A DNA stretch of 64,000 nt from NCBI GenBank assembly GCA_022826755.1, contig JAJDUG010000016.1, forward strand, positions 24,680-88,679, in the 5' to 3' direction. The number at the start of each line of letters is the position of its first letter. The stretch's first letter is position 1. Under the pieces are notes generated by a model. The model did not search any database. It was not told where the DNA came from and saw nothing but the letters and a program-made list of their open reading frames with translations. Shown here piece by piece: positions 1 through 8,899 of this stretch. Origin of the DNA: Acidobacteriota bacterium. Its GTDB lineage: Bacteria > Acidobacteriota > Terriglobia > Versatilivoradales > Versatilivoraceae. The translations under genes and the position numbers were made by a program.

Positions 1-360
1 TGCTGACCCCTGCCTGGTCGGGGGATCTTCGCCGCCCCGGGATTCCCTCCGGGAAATCCGCGCGTGACGGTTCACGGCCTCCAGAATCCGTCGGGTGGCG
101 CCCAGTTGTTTCAGGGATTTTCTGACCGACTTGTCGACGCTGAAACCAATCTTGCGGTCGGCAATGAGGTAGAGGATCCGATCCTCGGACACCTGTCCCT
201 GCTGGAATTGCCGAATCAGGTGCTTGAGATCGTTCCAGGAGAGTGACTGGTCGGCTTGGTAGGTCCATAGGGCCGGAACCAGCCAGCAGCCGGCAAGAAC
301 GACCAGCAGAAGCACCGTGGTCGGTCGAGCCGGGCCTGAGCCGCCTGGATTTTCGCCCAT
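1..360 (-). CDS. Membrane-anchored protein, C-terminus beyond left edge
   Basis: The reading frame starts at an ATG at 360 and stays open to base 1, so only the first ~120 residues are seen. A short polar N-terminus is followed by one hydrophobic segment (about residues 15-33, VLLLVVLAGCWLVPALW). A soluble part follows with a pattern of the type 'LIRQFQQGQVSEDRILYLI ... GFSVDKSVRKSLKQLGA'. That pattern resembles a short N-terminal module I associate with acidobacterial TPR and PEGA-type envelope proteins, where a helix is followed by 'GA..RIL.AV'. The function of the missing part cannot be told. No partner gene is visible on its downstream side, which lies outside the window. Confidence 0.55.
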   Translation of the reverse strand, partial: MGENPGGSGPARPTTVLLLVVLAGCWLVPALWTYQADQSLSWNDLKHLIRQFQQGQVSEDRILYLIADRKIGFSVDKSVRKSLKQLGATRRILEAVNRHARISRRESRGGEDPPTRQGSA

Positions 361-621
361 GGAAGCCAGCATACGCGATTTTCGGATCGATGCACCAGTC
401 CCTGCATGTGGTTTATGAGCGTTGGATGTCATTGCCATGAAAAAAGGTTGTGCAAGAACCTTGACGGGCCGAAGTTATTGGCGAGTCAGAATGCATTCCA
501 GGGGTTGGAGGTGGCAATAGACGCCTTGCGGGCAGCCATGGTAGTTTACCTGTCTGCCGGTTGAGGCTTCAAGCTGATCGGAAGCCCCACTGGAGCCCCT
601 CCGAATTCTGAGGAATTGGCC

Positions 622-1578
622 ATGCTCTATCTTTCCCGTGCCGATGTTGAAGCTGTCGACCTGCCCATGCCCGATATCATTGCTGCCCTGGAAGCCATGT
701 TTATGGAGAAGGGACAAGGCAAAGTCGAAATGCCTCCCAAGCCGGGCATTCATCCCCGCAAGGATGCATTCATTCATGCCATGCCAGCCTACATTCCCAG
801 CCTGTCGGCAGCCGGAATCAAGTGGGTTTCGGGTTATCCCGACAATCAGGCCAAGGGACTGCCGTACATCACCGGGCTCCTGATTCTCAATGATCCCGAA
901 ACAGGAATACCCATTTCACTAATGGATGCTACCTGGATTACCGCCAAGAGAACGGGCGCCGCTACCGCGGTTGCCGCCAAGCAGTTGGCCAGACCCGATA
1001 GCGTCACCGCGGGGATCATCGCCTGTGGGGTGCAGGGACGAAGCAATCTGGAAGCGCTGGCGGCAGTATTCGAACTGCGCCGGGTCAGGGCATACGACAT
1101 CTATCCTGAAATTGCTCGGCGCTTCGCCGCCGAGATGGGACCGCGGTTGCAGTTGGACATCGAAGCCGTCCGCACGCCCGAGGAATGCGTGGGGGCCGAT
1201 CTGGTGGTGACCAGTGGCCCCATACTCAGGAATCCCGATCCCGTGATTGAACCCGGGTGGCTGCGCCGGGGCGCCTTTGCAAGCGCTGTCGACTTCGATT
1301 CCTATTGGCAAGGCGGCGCGTTGGCTGAAGCCGATAAACTGGCGACCGACGACACCCAACAATTGGAGTATTACCGCGGCCAGGGCTATTTCGACCAGAC
1401 GCCCCAACCCTATGCCGACCTGGGAGAGATTCTGGCCGGCAGGAAACCCGGGCGGCAAAGGGAGGACGAGCGAACATTCTGCATCAACCTGGGGATCGCC
1501 CTGGATGACATGGCCACGGCGGCCATTGTTTACCGGGAAGCCCGGAAACGGGGCCTGGGGATGGAGCTGCCGCTCTAG
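622..1578 (+). CDS. Ornithine cyclodeaminase / mu-crystallin family protein
   Basis: This is a 318-residue protein of the ornithine cyclodeaminase/mu-crystallin family, NAD(P)-dependent enzymes acting on amino or imino acids. The central 'GIIACGVQGRSNLEAL' is the Rossmann glycine-rich loop. It is preceded by 'DATWITAKRTGAATAVAAKQLA', the family's conserved substrate and cofactor region with the Lys-Arg-Thr-Gly-Ala block. The length is typical. An in-frame TTG lies six bases upstream at 616, but the GAGGAA ribosome-binding site at 610-615 is correctly spaced for the ATG at 622. The family includes ornithine cyclodeaminase, alanine dehydrogenase and ketimine reductases, so the substrate is not assigned. 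It is monocistronic in appearance; lipB follows after about 190 bases. Confidence 0.85.
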   Translation: MLYLSRADVEAVDLPMPDIIAALEAMFMEKGQGKVEMPPKPGIHPRKDAFIHAMPAYIPSLSAAGIKWVSGYPDNQAKGLPYITGLLILNDPETGIPISLMDATWITAKRTGAATAVAAKQLARPDSVTAGIIACGVQGRSNLEALAAVFELRRVRAYDIYPEIARRFAAEMGPRLQLDIEAVRTPEECVGADLVVTSGPILRNPDPVIEPGWLRRGAFASAVDFDSYWQGGALAEADKLATDDTQQLEYYRGQGYFDQTPQPYADLGEILAGRKPGRQREDERTFCINLGIALDDMATAAIVYREARKRGLGMELPL

Positions 1579-1769
1579 TGTCCTGCAACGGTTCCTGCTG
1601 CGGTCTGGTCTAGTGAATTCAATTGGTATATAGTACTAGATCCGCGCCGGCAGGTTCTGCCTGCCATGTGGCCGCGTCTCGGCCTGATTCGACCGGATCC
1701 TCCTGTCGCCATTGGGCCTGGGAAGGGAGTTCGGCAACTCTCATTTGAACTCTACCTGACGGGATCAGA

Positions 1770-2597
1770 ATGGAATTGGCCGGCGAAAGTGCGGCTCCCT
1801 CTCCGGAATTCAGTGCCGGTTTGGCGGTGTCAGTTCGACCGGCGGCCCTGCAGGGGTCTCGCTTGGAGGGGGCTCCCAAGGGCTCTGATCCTGTCTGTCT
1901 GGGGCTCGACCTGGGGTTCCGCGACTATGAAGAAAGCCTGAGGATCCAGGACCGGATCGTTGCGCGGCGAAAGTCCGGTTTCCTTCCTGACTGTTTGCTG
2001 TTTGTCGACTATCCCCCGATTATCACTCTGGGAAGGGGAGGGAAGACACAGCATCTGCTGGCCGGACCGAAGGAACTTCGCAAGCGCGGCGTGCGAGTTT
2101 ACCCTGCCGGTCGTGGCGGAGATATTACCTACCACGGTCCCGGACAACTGGTGGTCTACCCCGTATTGGATTTGAAAGCGTGGCACAGGGACATTCACCG
2201 ATACCTGCGCACGCTGGAGCGCTGCCTGGTGGAGATGCTGTTGGACCTCGGGATTCCTTCGGAGACTTTGCCCGGCGCTACCGGGGTTTGGGTTGAGGGC
2301 CGCAAGATAGGGGCGATCGGTGTCCGAACCAGCAGTTGGGTCACCTCCCACGGGTTGGCCTTGAATGTGAACACCGACCTGCGCTATTTCGATCTGATAG
2401 TCCCCTGTGGCCTGGTGGGCCGCGGCGTAACCTCCATGGCGGCTCAACTGGGCCGGTCACTGGAGCTTTCGGAAGTGCGCTCCGGTTTCATTCGCCATTT
2501 CGCACGGGCGTTCGGACGATCCTTTCGAGTTGCCGACAGGAAGGAGACCTTGATTGCATCCTGCCCGGAGGAGCCGGACTTCCCGCGCCGGCAGTGA
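1770..2597 (+). CDS. lipB: Octanoyl-[acyl-carrier-protein]:protein N-octanoyltransferase LipB
   Basis: LipB transfers octanoate from acyl-carrier protein to lipoyl domains, the first step of protein lipoylation. The signature 'RGGDITYHGPGQLVVYPVLD' is present near residues 115-134. The catalytic lysine lies in 'GRKIGAIGVR' (about K179) and the acyl-accepting cysteine in 'VPCGL' (about C213). The N-terminal ~40 residues before 'GLDLGFRDYEESLRIQD' are longer than usual, so a downstream GTG or TTG start is possible. The gene is directly upstream of the E1alpha, E1beta and E2 genes of a lipoate-dependent dehydrogenase, whose E2 lipoyl domain is the expected substrate. No lipA is seen in the window. 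Confidence 0.95.
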   Translation: MELAGESAAPSPEFSAGLAVSVRPAALQGSRLEGAPKGSDPVCLGLDLGFRDYEESLRIQDRIVARRKSGFLPDCLLFVDYPPIITLGRGGKTQHLLAGPKELRKRGVRVYPAGRGGDITYHGPGQLVVYPVLDLKAWHRDIHRYLRTLERCLVEMLLDLGIPSETLPGATGVWVEGRKIGAIGVRTSSWVTSHGLALNVNTDLRYFDLIVPCGLVGRGVTSMAAQLGRSLELSEVRSGFIRHFARAFGRSFRVADRKETLIASCPEEPDFPRRQ

Positions 2598-2646
2598 AGC
2601 GGCCCAACGGTGCAGGCTGAGAGATTGAACAGGGAGAGCAAGATCT

Positions 2647-3672
2647 ATGCTGCCTGACAAGAAGGTGTGCCGGGACATGCTCTACTACATGAAGCTGTCC
2701 CGTGAGATCGAGACCAGGATAGAACGAAAGCTTTACCGGCAAGGGAAGATTGTGGGAGGCGTCTACGTGGGACGGGGCCAGGAAGCGATTTCCGTAGGCT
2801 CCTCCATCCAGTTGGGGCAGGACGATTGCATCTGTCCATCCCACCGGGACATGGGTGCTTTTCTGATTCGCGGCCTGTCCCCACGTGAGGTGCTGGCCCA
2901 GTACATGGGGAAAAAGACGGGCGTGACCCGGGGCAAGGAAGCCAACATGCACATGGGCGACATGCGCCACAAGATCGTGGCCTTCGTCAGCATGCTGGCC
3001 GACACCGTTCCGGTAGCCGCCGGCATCGCCCTCGCCTACAAGATGCGACGACAGCGGAATGTGGTGCTCTGCTATTTCGGAGACGGAGCCACCAGCCGGG
3101 GGGACTGGCACGAGGGACTGAATCTGGCGGCCGTGCAGAAGGTGCCGGTGGTCTTTCTGTGCAACAACAACCAGTACGCCTACTCCACGCCCTTGGAGAA
3201 GCAAATGCCCATACCGGATATTTCTCTTCGAGCCCGGGGCTACGCCATGCCGGGCGTCTCGGTGGACGGGAACGACGTGCTGGCCGTCCATGAGGCGACC
3301 CGGGAGGCCGTGGAGCTGGCCCGCAACGGTGGCGGCCCCAGCCTGATCGAATGCAAGACCTTTCGCATGACGGGTCACTCCGCCCACGATGACGCCAGGT
3401 ACGTGCCCAAGGAGCTGTTCGAAGAGTGGAGCAGGAAGGACCCCATTCTGCGTTGGGAGACCCGCCTGATTCGGGACAAGGTGATGAGCGAAGGCGAGGT
3501 GAGGGGAATGGCTACTCGAATTACCCAGGAAGTGGACCGGGCCGTGAGTCTGGCAGAGAGCGATCCGCTCCCGGAGCCCGAGGAGACTCTGGAGGGAGTG
3601 TACGCCGATCAGTCGGTGGAGGCTCCGCTGGCTTTTGCGGCTTCGTTCTTCTCTCCCGATCGCTGGAGGTAG
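2647..3672 (+). CDS. pdhA: 2-oxoacid (pyruvate) dehydrogenase E1 component, alpha subunit
   Basis: This 341-residue protein is the thiamine-diphosphate-dependent E1 alpha chain that decarboxylates a 2-oxoacid and hands the acyl group to lipoyl-E2. The TPP/Mg motif is visible as 'GDGATSRGDWHEGLNLA' followed by 'CNNN' (about residues 140-175). 'PSHRDMGAFLIRGL' and 'GKEANMHMGD' are typical of the alpha subunit. 'HSAHDDARY' near residue 245 is the phosphorylation-loop region of the family. It is followed after 3 bases by the beta subunit. Pyruvate is the most likely substrate, but a branched-chain 2-oxoacid enzyme cannot be excluded from sequence alone. Confidence 0.93.
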   Translation: MLPDKKVCRDMLYYMKLSREIETRIERKLYRQGKIVGGVYVGRGQEAISVGSSIQLGQDDCICPSHRDMGAFLIRGLSPREVLAQYMGKKTGVTRGKEANMHMGDMRHKIVAFVSMLADTVPVAAGIALAYKMRRQRNVVLCYFGDGATSRGDWHEGLNLAAVQKVPVVFLCNNNQYAYSTPLEKQMPIPDISLRARGYAMPGVSVDGNDVLAVHEATREAVELARNGGGPSLIECKTFRMTGHSAHDDARYVPKELFEEWSRKDPILRWETRLIRDKVMSEGEVRGMATRITQEVDRAVSLAESDPLPEPEETLEGVYADQSVEAPLAFAASFFSPDRWR

Positions 3673-3675
3673 TCC

Positions 3676-4650
3676 GTGGCAACCACAACCTACGTCGAAG
3701 CCATTCGGCAGGGGCTTTGGGAGGAAATGACTCGAGACGAAGAGGTCTTCGTGCTGGGCGAGGACGTCGGCGTCTACGGCGGAGCCTTCAAGGTGACGGC
3801 CGGCTTTCTGGATCAATTTGGGGAAGAGCGCGTGATGGACACGCCTCTCTGTGAATCGGCCATCGTGGGGGCAGCCATTGGCGCCGCGCTGATGGGGATG
3901 CGACCGGTGGCTGAAATGCAGTTCGCCGACTTCATCTCCTGTGCTTTTGACCAGATCACCAACTTCGCCGCCAAATGCCGCTACCGCTGGGGAGCGGGAG
4001 TCCCATTGGTGATCCGGGGTCCGTCCGGGGGTGGCATTCACGGGGGTCCCTTCCACTCTCAAAATCCGGAGATGTATTTCGTGCATACGCCGGGGTTGAA
4101 GGTAGTGGCTCCCTCTACCGCCTACGACGCCAAGGGATTGATCAAGTCGGCCGTTCGCGATGAGGATCCCGTTCTCTTCTTCGAACACAAGTACCTCTAT
4201 CGACGCGTCAAGGAGGAACTTCCGAGCGAGGAGTTTCTGATCCCCATTGGCAAGGCCGACGTCAAGCGGACGGGCGGGGATATTTCAGTGATCACCTACG
4301 GCGCCATGGTTCACAATGCCTTGGAAGCCGCCGGAGTCCTGGCCGCGGATGGCGTCGAGTTGGAAGTGGTGGATCTGCGCACCCTGGTGCCTCTGGACAA
4401 GGCAACAGTTCTCGAGTCGGTCAAGAAGACCGGAAAAGTGATTCTGTTGCACGAGGACACTCGGACCGGCGGCTTCGCGGGAGAACTGGCCGCGGTCATT
4501 GCGGAAGAGGTCTTTGAGTACCTGGACGGGCCCGTTATGCGCATTACGGCCCCCGACACTCCCATCCCCTACAGCCCGCCGCTGGAAGAGTTTTTTCTCC
4601 CCAAGACCTCGGATGTCATCCGCGTGGCCAGGCATCTGGCAGCCTACTGA
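3676..4650 (+). CDS. pdhB: 2-oxoacid (pyruvate) dehydrogenase E1 component, beta subunit
   Basis: This 324-residue E1 beta chain belongs to the transketolase pyrimidine-binding and C-terminal domain family. 'VLGEDVGVYGGAFKVTAGFL', 'DTPLCESAIVGAAIGAALMGMRPVAEMQFADF' and the C-terminal 'VVDLRTLVPLDKATVLESV' are diagnostic blocks. The start is a GTG at 3676, supported by GGAGGT at 3665-3670 five bases upstream, inside the end of the alpha-subunit gene. Alpha and beta chains form the heterotetrameric E1 that binds the E2 core encoded next. The gene is clearly in one operon with its neighbours. Confidence 0.93.
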   Translation: MATTTYVEAIRQGLWEEMTRDEEVFVLGEDVGVYGGAFKVTAGFLDQFGEERVMDTPLCESAIVGAAIGAALMGMRPVAEMQFADFISCAFDQITNFAAKCRYRWGAGVPLVIRGPSGGGIHGGPFHSQNPEMYFVHTPGLKVVAPSTAYDAKGLIKSAVRDEDPVLFFEHKYLYRRVKEELPSEEFLIPIGKADVKRTGGDISVITYGAMVHNALEAAGVLAADGVELEVVDLRTLVPLDKATVLESVKKTGKVILLHEDTRTGGFAGELAAVIAEEVFEYLDGPVMRITAPDTPIPYSPPLEEFFLPKTSDVIRVARHLAAY

Positions 4651-4676
4651 TTCCGTCGTCCAAGTCGGAGAACTCC

Positions 4677-5912
4677 ATGCCGTCCAATGTCATCATGCCC
4701 CAGATGGGGGAAAGCATCTTCGAAGGTACGATCACCAAGTGGCTCAAGAATGTGGGCGACCGGGTGGAACGGGATGAACCTCTCTTTGAAATTTCCACCG
4801 ACAAGGTGGATTCCGAGATACCGGCTTCCGCCTCGGGCATCCTCAGAGAGGTCCTGTTCCAGGAAGGAGACACCGTCGAGATCAACACCGTAGTCGCCAT
4901 TATCGATGACGATGGAGGCGCAGTTCAGGATGCCGCGGGGGCCGGAGATGCGATTCTTCCCCAGGAGTCCGAGCAGACTCCCGGGCGGAATCCGAGGCCT
5001 GAAGCGGCTGATTCTCGACGCGGAATACGGGCCTCCCCGCTGGTGCGTCGCATGGCTCGGGAAGAGGGGATCGATCTGAGGGAAATTGAGGGGACCGGCC
5101 TGGGAGGACGGATCACCAAGCGGGACATCCAGAACTATCTGTCGGAGCGGGAGCAGATTGCCGAGGTGACTCGACCGCTGGTTCAGCAGGCTCAGGAGGG
5201 GCTGGGTCCGGCTCCCTCCGACCAGGACGAAATCGTTCCGATGACAGCCATGCGCAGAAGCATTGCTGAACACATGATCAGCAGCCGGCGCACTTCGGCT
5301 CATGTCACTTCCATTTTCGAAGTGGATATGACTGCCGTCGTAAGACTCAAGGAGGAGAATGCCGAGGAGTTTGCCCGCCGGGAGGGTTTCAAGCTGTCCT
5401 TGACGCCCTTCTTCGTCAAAGGAGTGGTCGACGCCCTGAAGGATTTTCCCATATTGAATGCCTCGATGGTGGGCAACGACATCGTCTACAAGAAGGACAT
5501 CAACCTGGGTGTTGCCGTGGCGTTGGACTGGGGTTTGATTGTGCCCGTCATCCGGCAGGCTCAGCAGAAGAGTCTGGTGGGAATGGCCAGGGAGGTTGCT
5601 GACTTGTCCCATCGAGCTCGCCGGAAGCAGCTCAGTCCGGACGAAGTGCAGGGAGGGACTTTCACCCTCACCAACCCCGGGGTGTTTGGCGGCTTGATCG
5701 GAACGCCCATCATCAATCAGCCCCAGGTGGCAATTCTATGTGTCGGAGCTGTCACCAAGCGGGCGGTCGTGATCAACGATGCCATTGCCATCCGCCCCAT
5801 GGCTTATCTGTCTCTAACCTTCGATCACCGGCTGATTGACGGCGCCGTGGCGGACCGGTTCCTTTCCGGCCTCAAGGCCAGGCTGGAGGGTTGGGGCGAC
5901 AAGATCTTCTAA
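4677..5912 (+). CDS. Dihydrolipoamide acyltransferase, E2 component
   Basis: This 411-residue E2 has three domains in order. A lipoyl domain (residues 1-80) carries the lipoyl lysine in 'FEISTDKVDSEIPA' (K43). A peripheral-subunit-binding domain spans about residues 115-155 ('ASPLVRRMAREEGIDL ... GLGGRITKRDI'). The C-terminal catalytic domain ends in the active-site block 'LTFDHRLIDGAVADRFL'. It forms the core of the dehydrogenase with the E1 subunits just upstream and is the presumed target of LipB. No E3 (dihydrolipoamide dehydrogenase) gene is seen here, so E3 is presumably encoded elsewhere. Acetyl and branched-chain or succinyl specificity are not separated by these motifs. Confidence 0.92.
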   Translation: MPSNVIMPQMGESIFEGTITKWLKNVGDRVERDEPLFEISTDKVDSEIPASASGILREVLFQEGDTVEINTVVAIIDDDGGAVQDAAGAGDAILPQESEQTPGRNPRPEAADSRRGIRASPLVRRMAREEGIDLREIEGTGLGGRITKRDIQNYLSEREQIAEVTRPLVQQAQEGLGPAPSDQDEIVPMTAMRRSIAEHMISSRRTSAHVTSIFEVDMTAVVRLKEENAEEFARREGFKLSLTPFFVKGVVDALKDFPILNASMVGNDIVYKKDINLGVAVALDWGLIVPVIRQAQQKSLVGMAREVADLSHRARRKQLSPDEVQGGTFTLTNPGVFGGLIGTPIINQPQVAILCVGAVTKRAVVINDAIAIRPMAYLSLTFDHRLIDGAVADRFLSGLKARLEGWGDKIF

Positions 5913-5956
5913 CCGGCTTTTCGGTTCCGGCCGGAGGCTCCCTGGAGGTATGATTC

Positions 5957-6535
5957 ATGCTGATGAAGGCTCAGCCGGAGGAACAAACCGCGGCGCTTAC
6001 CGGGCTGGTGCGCCAAATGCTTGGCCACCTGGGCGAAGATGCTCAACGGCCGGGGTTGGAACGGACTCCCGAGCGAGTGGCGGCCAGTCTCCAGTTTCTT
6101 ACTCAGGGCTACCAGCTCGACGTGGATTCGGTGATCAACGGGGCGCTGTTTGAAGCCGAATACGACGAAATGGTGATCGTCAAGGATGTTGAGGTCTACA
6201 GCCTTTGCGAGCACCACCTTCTGCCCTTCTATGGAAAGTGCCACCTGGCTTACCTGCCGGATCGCAAGGTCATCGGACTAAGCAAGATGGCTCGAATCGT
6301 GGATGTCTTGAGCCGCCGGCTGCAGATTCAGGAAAGGCTCACCACGGAAATTGCATCCGCGGTCAAGGAGCACCTGGAGCCGAAGGGAGTGGGCGTGGTC
6401 ATTGAAGCCTATCATTTCTGCATGATGATGCGCGGGGTGCAGAAACAAAACAGTCAGACCGTCACCAGTTGCATGCTCGGCCGCTTCAAGAGCGACAGCA
6501 AGACCCGCAGCGAGTTTCTGGAGTTTCTCAAGTAG
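5957..6535 (+). CDS. folE: GTP cyclohydrolase I FolE
   Basis: This 192-residue enzyme converts GTP to 7,8-dihydroneopterin triphosphate, the first step of folate (and tetrahydrobiopterin or queuosine precursor) synthesis. The zinc ligands are in '[10 protein letters not shown]' (residues about 81-90) and the later '[10 protein letters not shown]'. '[24 protein letters not shown]' is the conserved GTP-site region. The length is typical. GGAGG at 5943-5947 gives a good spacing to the ATG at 5957. It is the last gene of the lipB-E1-E2 cluster, 44 bases after E2, though a functional link is not obvious. Confidence 0.95.
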   Translation: MLMKAQPEEQTAALTGLVRQMLGHLGEDAQRPGLERTPERVAASLQFLTQGYQLDVDSVINGALFEAEYDEMVIVKDVEVYSLCEHHLLPFYGKCHLAYLPDRKVIGLSKMARIVDVLSRRLQIQERLTTEIASAVKEHLEPKGVGVVIEAYHFCMMMRGVQKQNSQTVTSCMLGRFKSDSKTRSEFLEFLK

Positions 6536-7118
6536 TTCTTCCCCTGCCTGGAACAACCCGGTTTCGCCCCCTATGAACCGCCCCATCGAATGGGACGGCG
6601 GCGCGCTTAGGGGAAAAGTGAATAGTGGAGAGTGGAGAGCTACTTGATCGACACGCAAAGCATCTTGTCGGTCTCGGCGCGTCCAGCCCCCGCCCCCGCG
6701 ACCGGGCGGATCATTCGAGCGTGAAACAGGAGGTTGTTAATAAAGACGAACCACGAATGAACACGAATCGGCACGAATACGAATGGATCTCTTTCGGTTT
6801 TTCTTCGCGGCCTATCGGGGCAACAAGGAGCCTGTCCCGTTGATCCGGTTCTCTACCTGTTGAACATGGATACACAGGATGCACAGGATTAACAGGACGA
6901 GAGGCTGCTGCACGGGAAGCCGACCGGCTGCGTTTTCCCTCATCCGAACCCAAGGGGCGTTCCCCTTGAGTGGGTCAACAACATTGGTCTTTCTTAGTGG
7001 CCCTTCGTCGTTCTTCGTGTGTCTTCGTGGATAACTCTTTTTTTCTCTTGTTTCTGATAAGCCAGATTATCAGGTGCTTGCCTGTTCCCGAAACACTCGG
7101 CTGAGCACTCTCCACTCT
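6536..7118. repeat. Gene-free spacer made of dispersed repeats
   Basis: There is no convincing gene here. The segment holds several repeat types that recur elsewhere in the window. A 'cgaaccacgaatgaacacgaat' stretch at 6738-6800 matches 44.69-44.75 kb in inverted orientation. A 'gatacacaggatgcacaggatt' stretch near 6868-6890 resembles 12.07-12.10 kb. A segment of about 155 bp (6905-7063, with 'tcttcgtgtgtcttcgtgg') matches 62.96-63.11 kb inverted. A 14-bp satellite (cactctccactctt) at about 7107-7138 overlaps the last codons of the next gene. Confidence 0.6.
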
Positions 7119-8048
7119 TCACTCTCCACTCTTCACTCCCCGGTCTGAAAGCTTTTCAAGAGTCCTCAGCACGATCTGTCCCACCCGTTCCATGCTGCGG
7201 GGGCTGATCTTGTCCAGAGTGTCCTGCGGCGTGTGCCAGTAGCGGTTGTTCGGTCCGAATTTGAAATCGATCAGATCCACGGCCGGGATACCCACCTCGG
7301 TAAAGGGGATGTGGTCGTCCAGCACGGCCATTGGATTACCGGACAGGTGTTGTCCAAAGCCCAACTCGGTGGCGGATTCTTGCACCAGGCCCATCAGCCA
7401 GGGGGTCGAGTTGAGGTCGTGCTCCAGCACCAGGTCCTTGTCCCCCACCATGTCCATCAGGATCATGGCCTTGATTCTGCCGGTTTGACCGCTGCCTCTG
7501 AGACGCTCCACAAAGTATCGGCTCCCGTAAAGGCTGTCGCTGCTCGACCAGGCCTTCTGGGCTTCTTCTCCGTCGAAAAAGACGAACCAAAAGGAGAAGT
7601 TCGGTTTTCGGATCGACAGCACCCTTGCCAGTTCCAGCAACAAGCCCACGCTGGACCCTCCATCGTTGGCTCCCACAAAGACCCCGCCCGGCATCAAGTG
7701 GGTGTCGTAGTGGCTTGCCAGAATCACCACCTTGTCTACCTTTCCCGGAGACCTTGCAATGATGTTTTTCATGGGCAGGTTGCCATTGGGCGTCGAAGCC
7801 AGGAAGTTCTGGTGTTCGACTTCCAGGGAGAGTCGTCGCAGAACGTCCGTAATGTACTGTTGTGCTTTCTTGATGCCGGGTGACGCCGGAGGTCGGGGAC
7901 CGTAGCTGACCAGGCGTTCCACATGGGAGAATGCCCGATCGCCGCTCAAGCGGAGACTTTGTCCCCAATGATGGACGGCGAAGATTCCGAAGAGGAGCAG
8001 GCCGGTGAGGCCTGTGGCAACACCTGGGGATGGGTGGCGATGGGTCAT
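7119..8048 (-). CDS. M28-family zinc peptidase / glutaminyl-peptide cyclotransferase-like protein
   Basis: This 309-residue protein has an N-terminal hydrophobic segment (residues about 12-27), so it is exported or membrane anchored. M28 metal-site motifs are visible: 'LASHYDTH' (His and Asp ligands), 'GANDGGSSVGLLLELAR' (bridging Asp), 'FFDGEEA' (catalytic Glu pair) and 'LDDHIPF' (late His). The combination is close to bacterial glutaminyl cyclotransferases as well as aminopeptidases, and the two cannot be separated here. It follows a secreted hypothetical protein by 14 bases in an aroK-hypothetical-M28 set. The last six codons are contributed by a 14-bp satellite repeat, so the C-terminus may be recently altered. 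Confidence 0.8.
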   Translation of the reverse strand: MTHRHPSPGVATGLTGLLLFGIFAVHHWGQSLRLSGDRAFSHVERLVSYGPRPPASPGIKKAQQYITDVLRRLSLEVEHQNFLASTPNGNLPMKNIIARSPGKVDKVVILASHYDTHLMPGGVFVGANDGGSSVGLLLELARVLSIRKPNFSFWFVFFDGEEAQKAWSSSDSLYGSRYFVERLRGSGQTGRIKAMILMDMVGDKDLVLEHDLNSTPWLMGLVQESATELGFGQHLSGNPMAVLDDHIPFTEVGIPAVDLIDFKFGPNNRYWHTPQDTLDKISPRSMERVGQIVLRTLEKLSDRGVKSGE

Positions 8049-8062
8049 GGAAGGCAGGCGGT

Positions 8063-8899
8063 CTATTCCCGGACGACCTCGACCTCGGAATCCGGAATGG
8101 CGAGTTTCTTGAGCTTCAGGTCACTGTCCAGCCAGAAATTGACTTTGAATTCCCCCGTGTCGACCAGGAAGCGTCGCAGCCAATGGGGTTGATCCTCGAT
8201 TTCGACTTCTTCTTTCCCCACTTCGGATAGGCTGACGCCTCCAGCCAAAAACTGTTGCGGAACGAATGCAGAGAACTCCTGAATACCGCTCCGGCAGAAA
8301 TCGTACCGCTTGGAAAGAATCAGGTAGTGGTGAAAGACATTGTCGTCCAGGATGGTCACGTCCTTTCTCAATTCGATTCTTTTTCGGTCCACACCTTCAT
8401 CCGAAACATAGGATACCCGGCTTCGATCCGGAAGAAACTCGACCTTGGCCCTCATTCGATTGGGGCCCGCCTCCTGCACCACTTCGTAATCCTCCGGTTC
8501 AAACAGGTCATTGAAGCGCAAGGTGGATTGGATTCGGAACGTCACCGGTTCAGGGGGCGGACGGTCCGGGGGTGGAAGTTCTTCATAGTCCTCCTCATCC
8601 AGATATTCCGGGGGCTCCGCGGGATCTTCCCGGCTGATGGTGAGTTGGGTGCGGCTGCTGGATTTGATTCGATTGGCGCTTCCCGAAATCTCGAAATCTT
8701 CGTGTCCGATTTCCTTTCCTTCGAAGAATATCCTGAAACGGCCGGACTCGGGACCGGAGTAGGTGATCGGTGGAGGCTCCTCGTCCTCCTCCAACTCCTC
8801 GCACTCCTGTTGGGGCAGGATCTGGGGCCCTGCCACCAGCAAGCGGCATGGATGCAGGAACAAGAACAACGCGAGGAGGATGGCTGGCTTAACGCCCAT
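8063..8899 (-). CDS. Secreted hypothetical protein
   Basis: This 278-residue protein has a clear signal peptide (MGVKPAILLALFLFLHPCRL). An acidic, proline-rich stretch follows, and two further 'E/P' rich linkers flank residues 95-120. The rest looks beta-rich: 'GRFRIFFEGKEIGHEDFEI' near the start and repeated short strands afterwards resemble DUF3108-type periplasmic proteins, but I cannot assign a family with certainty. Its start overlaps the end of aroK by 11 bases, implying cotranslation. No catalytic motif is visible. Confidence 0.6.
   Translation of the reverse strand: MGVKPAILLALFLFLHPCRLLVAGPQILPQQECEELEEDEEPPPITYSGPESGRFRIFFEGKEIGHEDFEISGSANRIKSSSRTQLTISREDPAEPPEYLDEEDYEELPPPDRPPPEPVTFRIQSTLRFNDLFEPEDYEVVQEAGPNRMRAKVEFLPDRSRVSYVSDEGVDRKRIELRKDVTILDDNVFHHYLILSKRYDFCRSGIQEFSAFVPQQFLAGGVSLSEVGKEEVEIEDQPHWLRRFLVDTGEFKVNFWLDSDLKLKKLAIPDSEVEVVRE

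Noticed and set aside
1600..1660. Inverted CTAG-containing repeat upstream of lipB as a second island end
   Set aside because: TCTAGT/ACTAGA pair resembles the island ends, but there is no integrase, direct repeat or accessory gene nearby.
2488..4188. 566-codon minus-strand frame opposite the E1 genes
   Set aside because: It is a shadow of the E1alpha/E1beta coding sequence; the plus-strand frames carry clear TPP-enzyme motifs.
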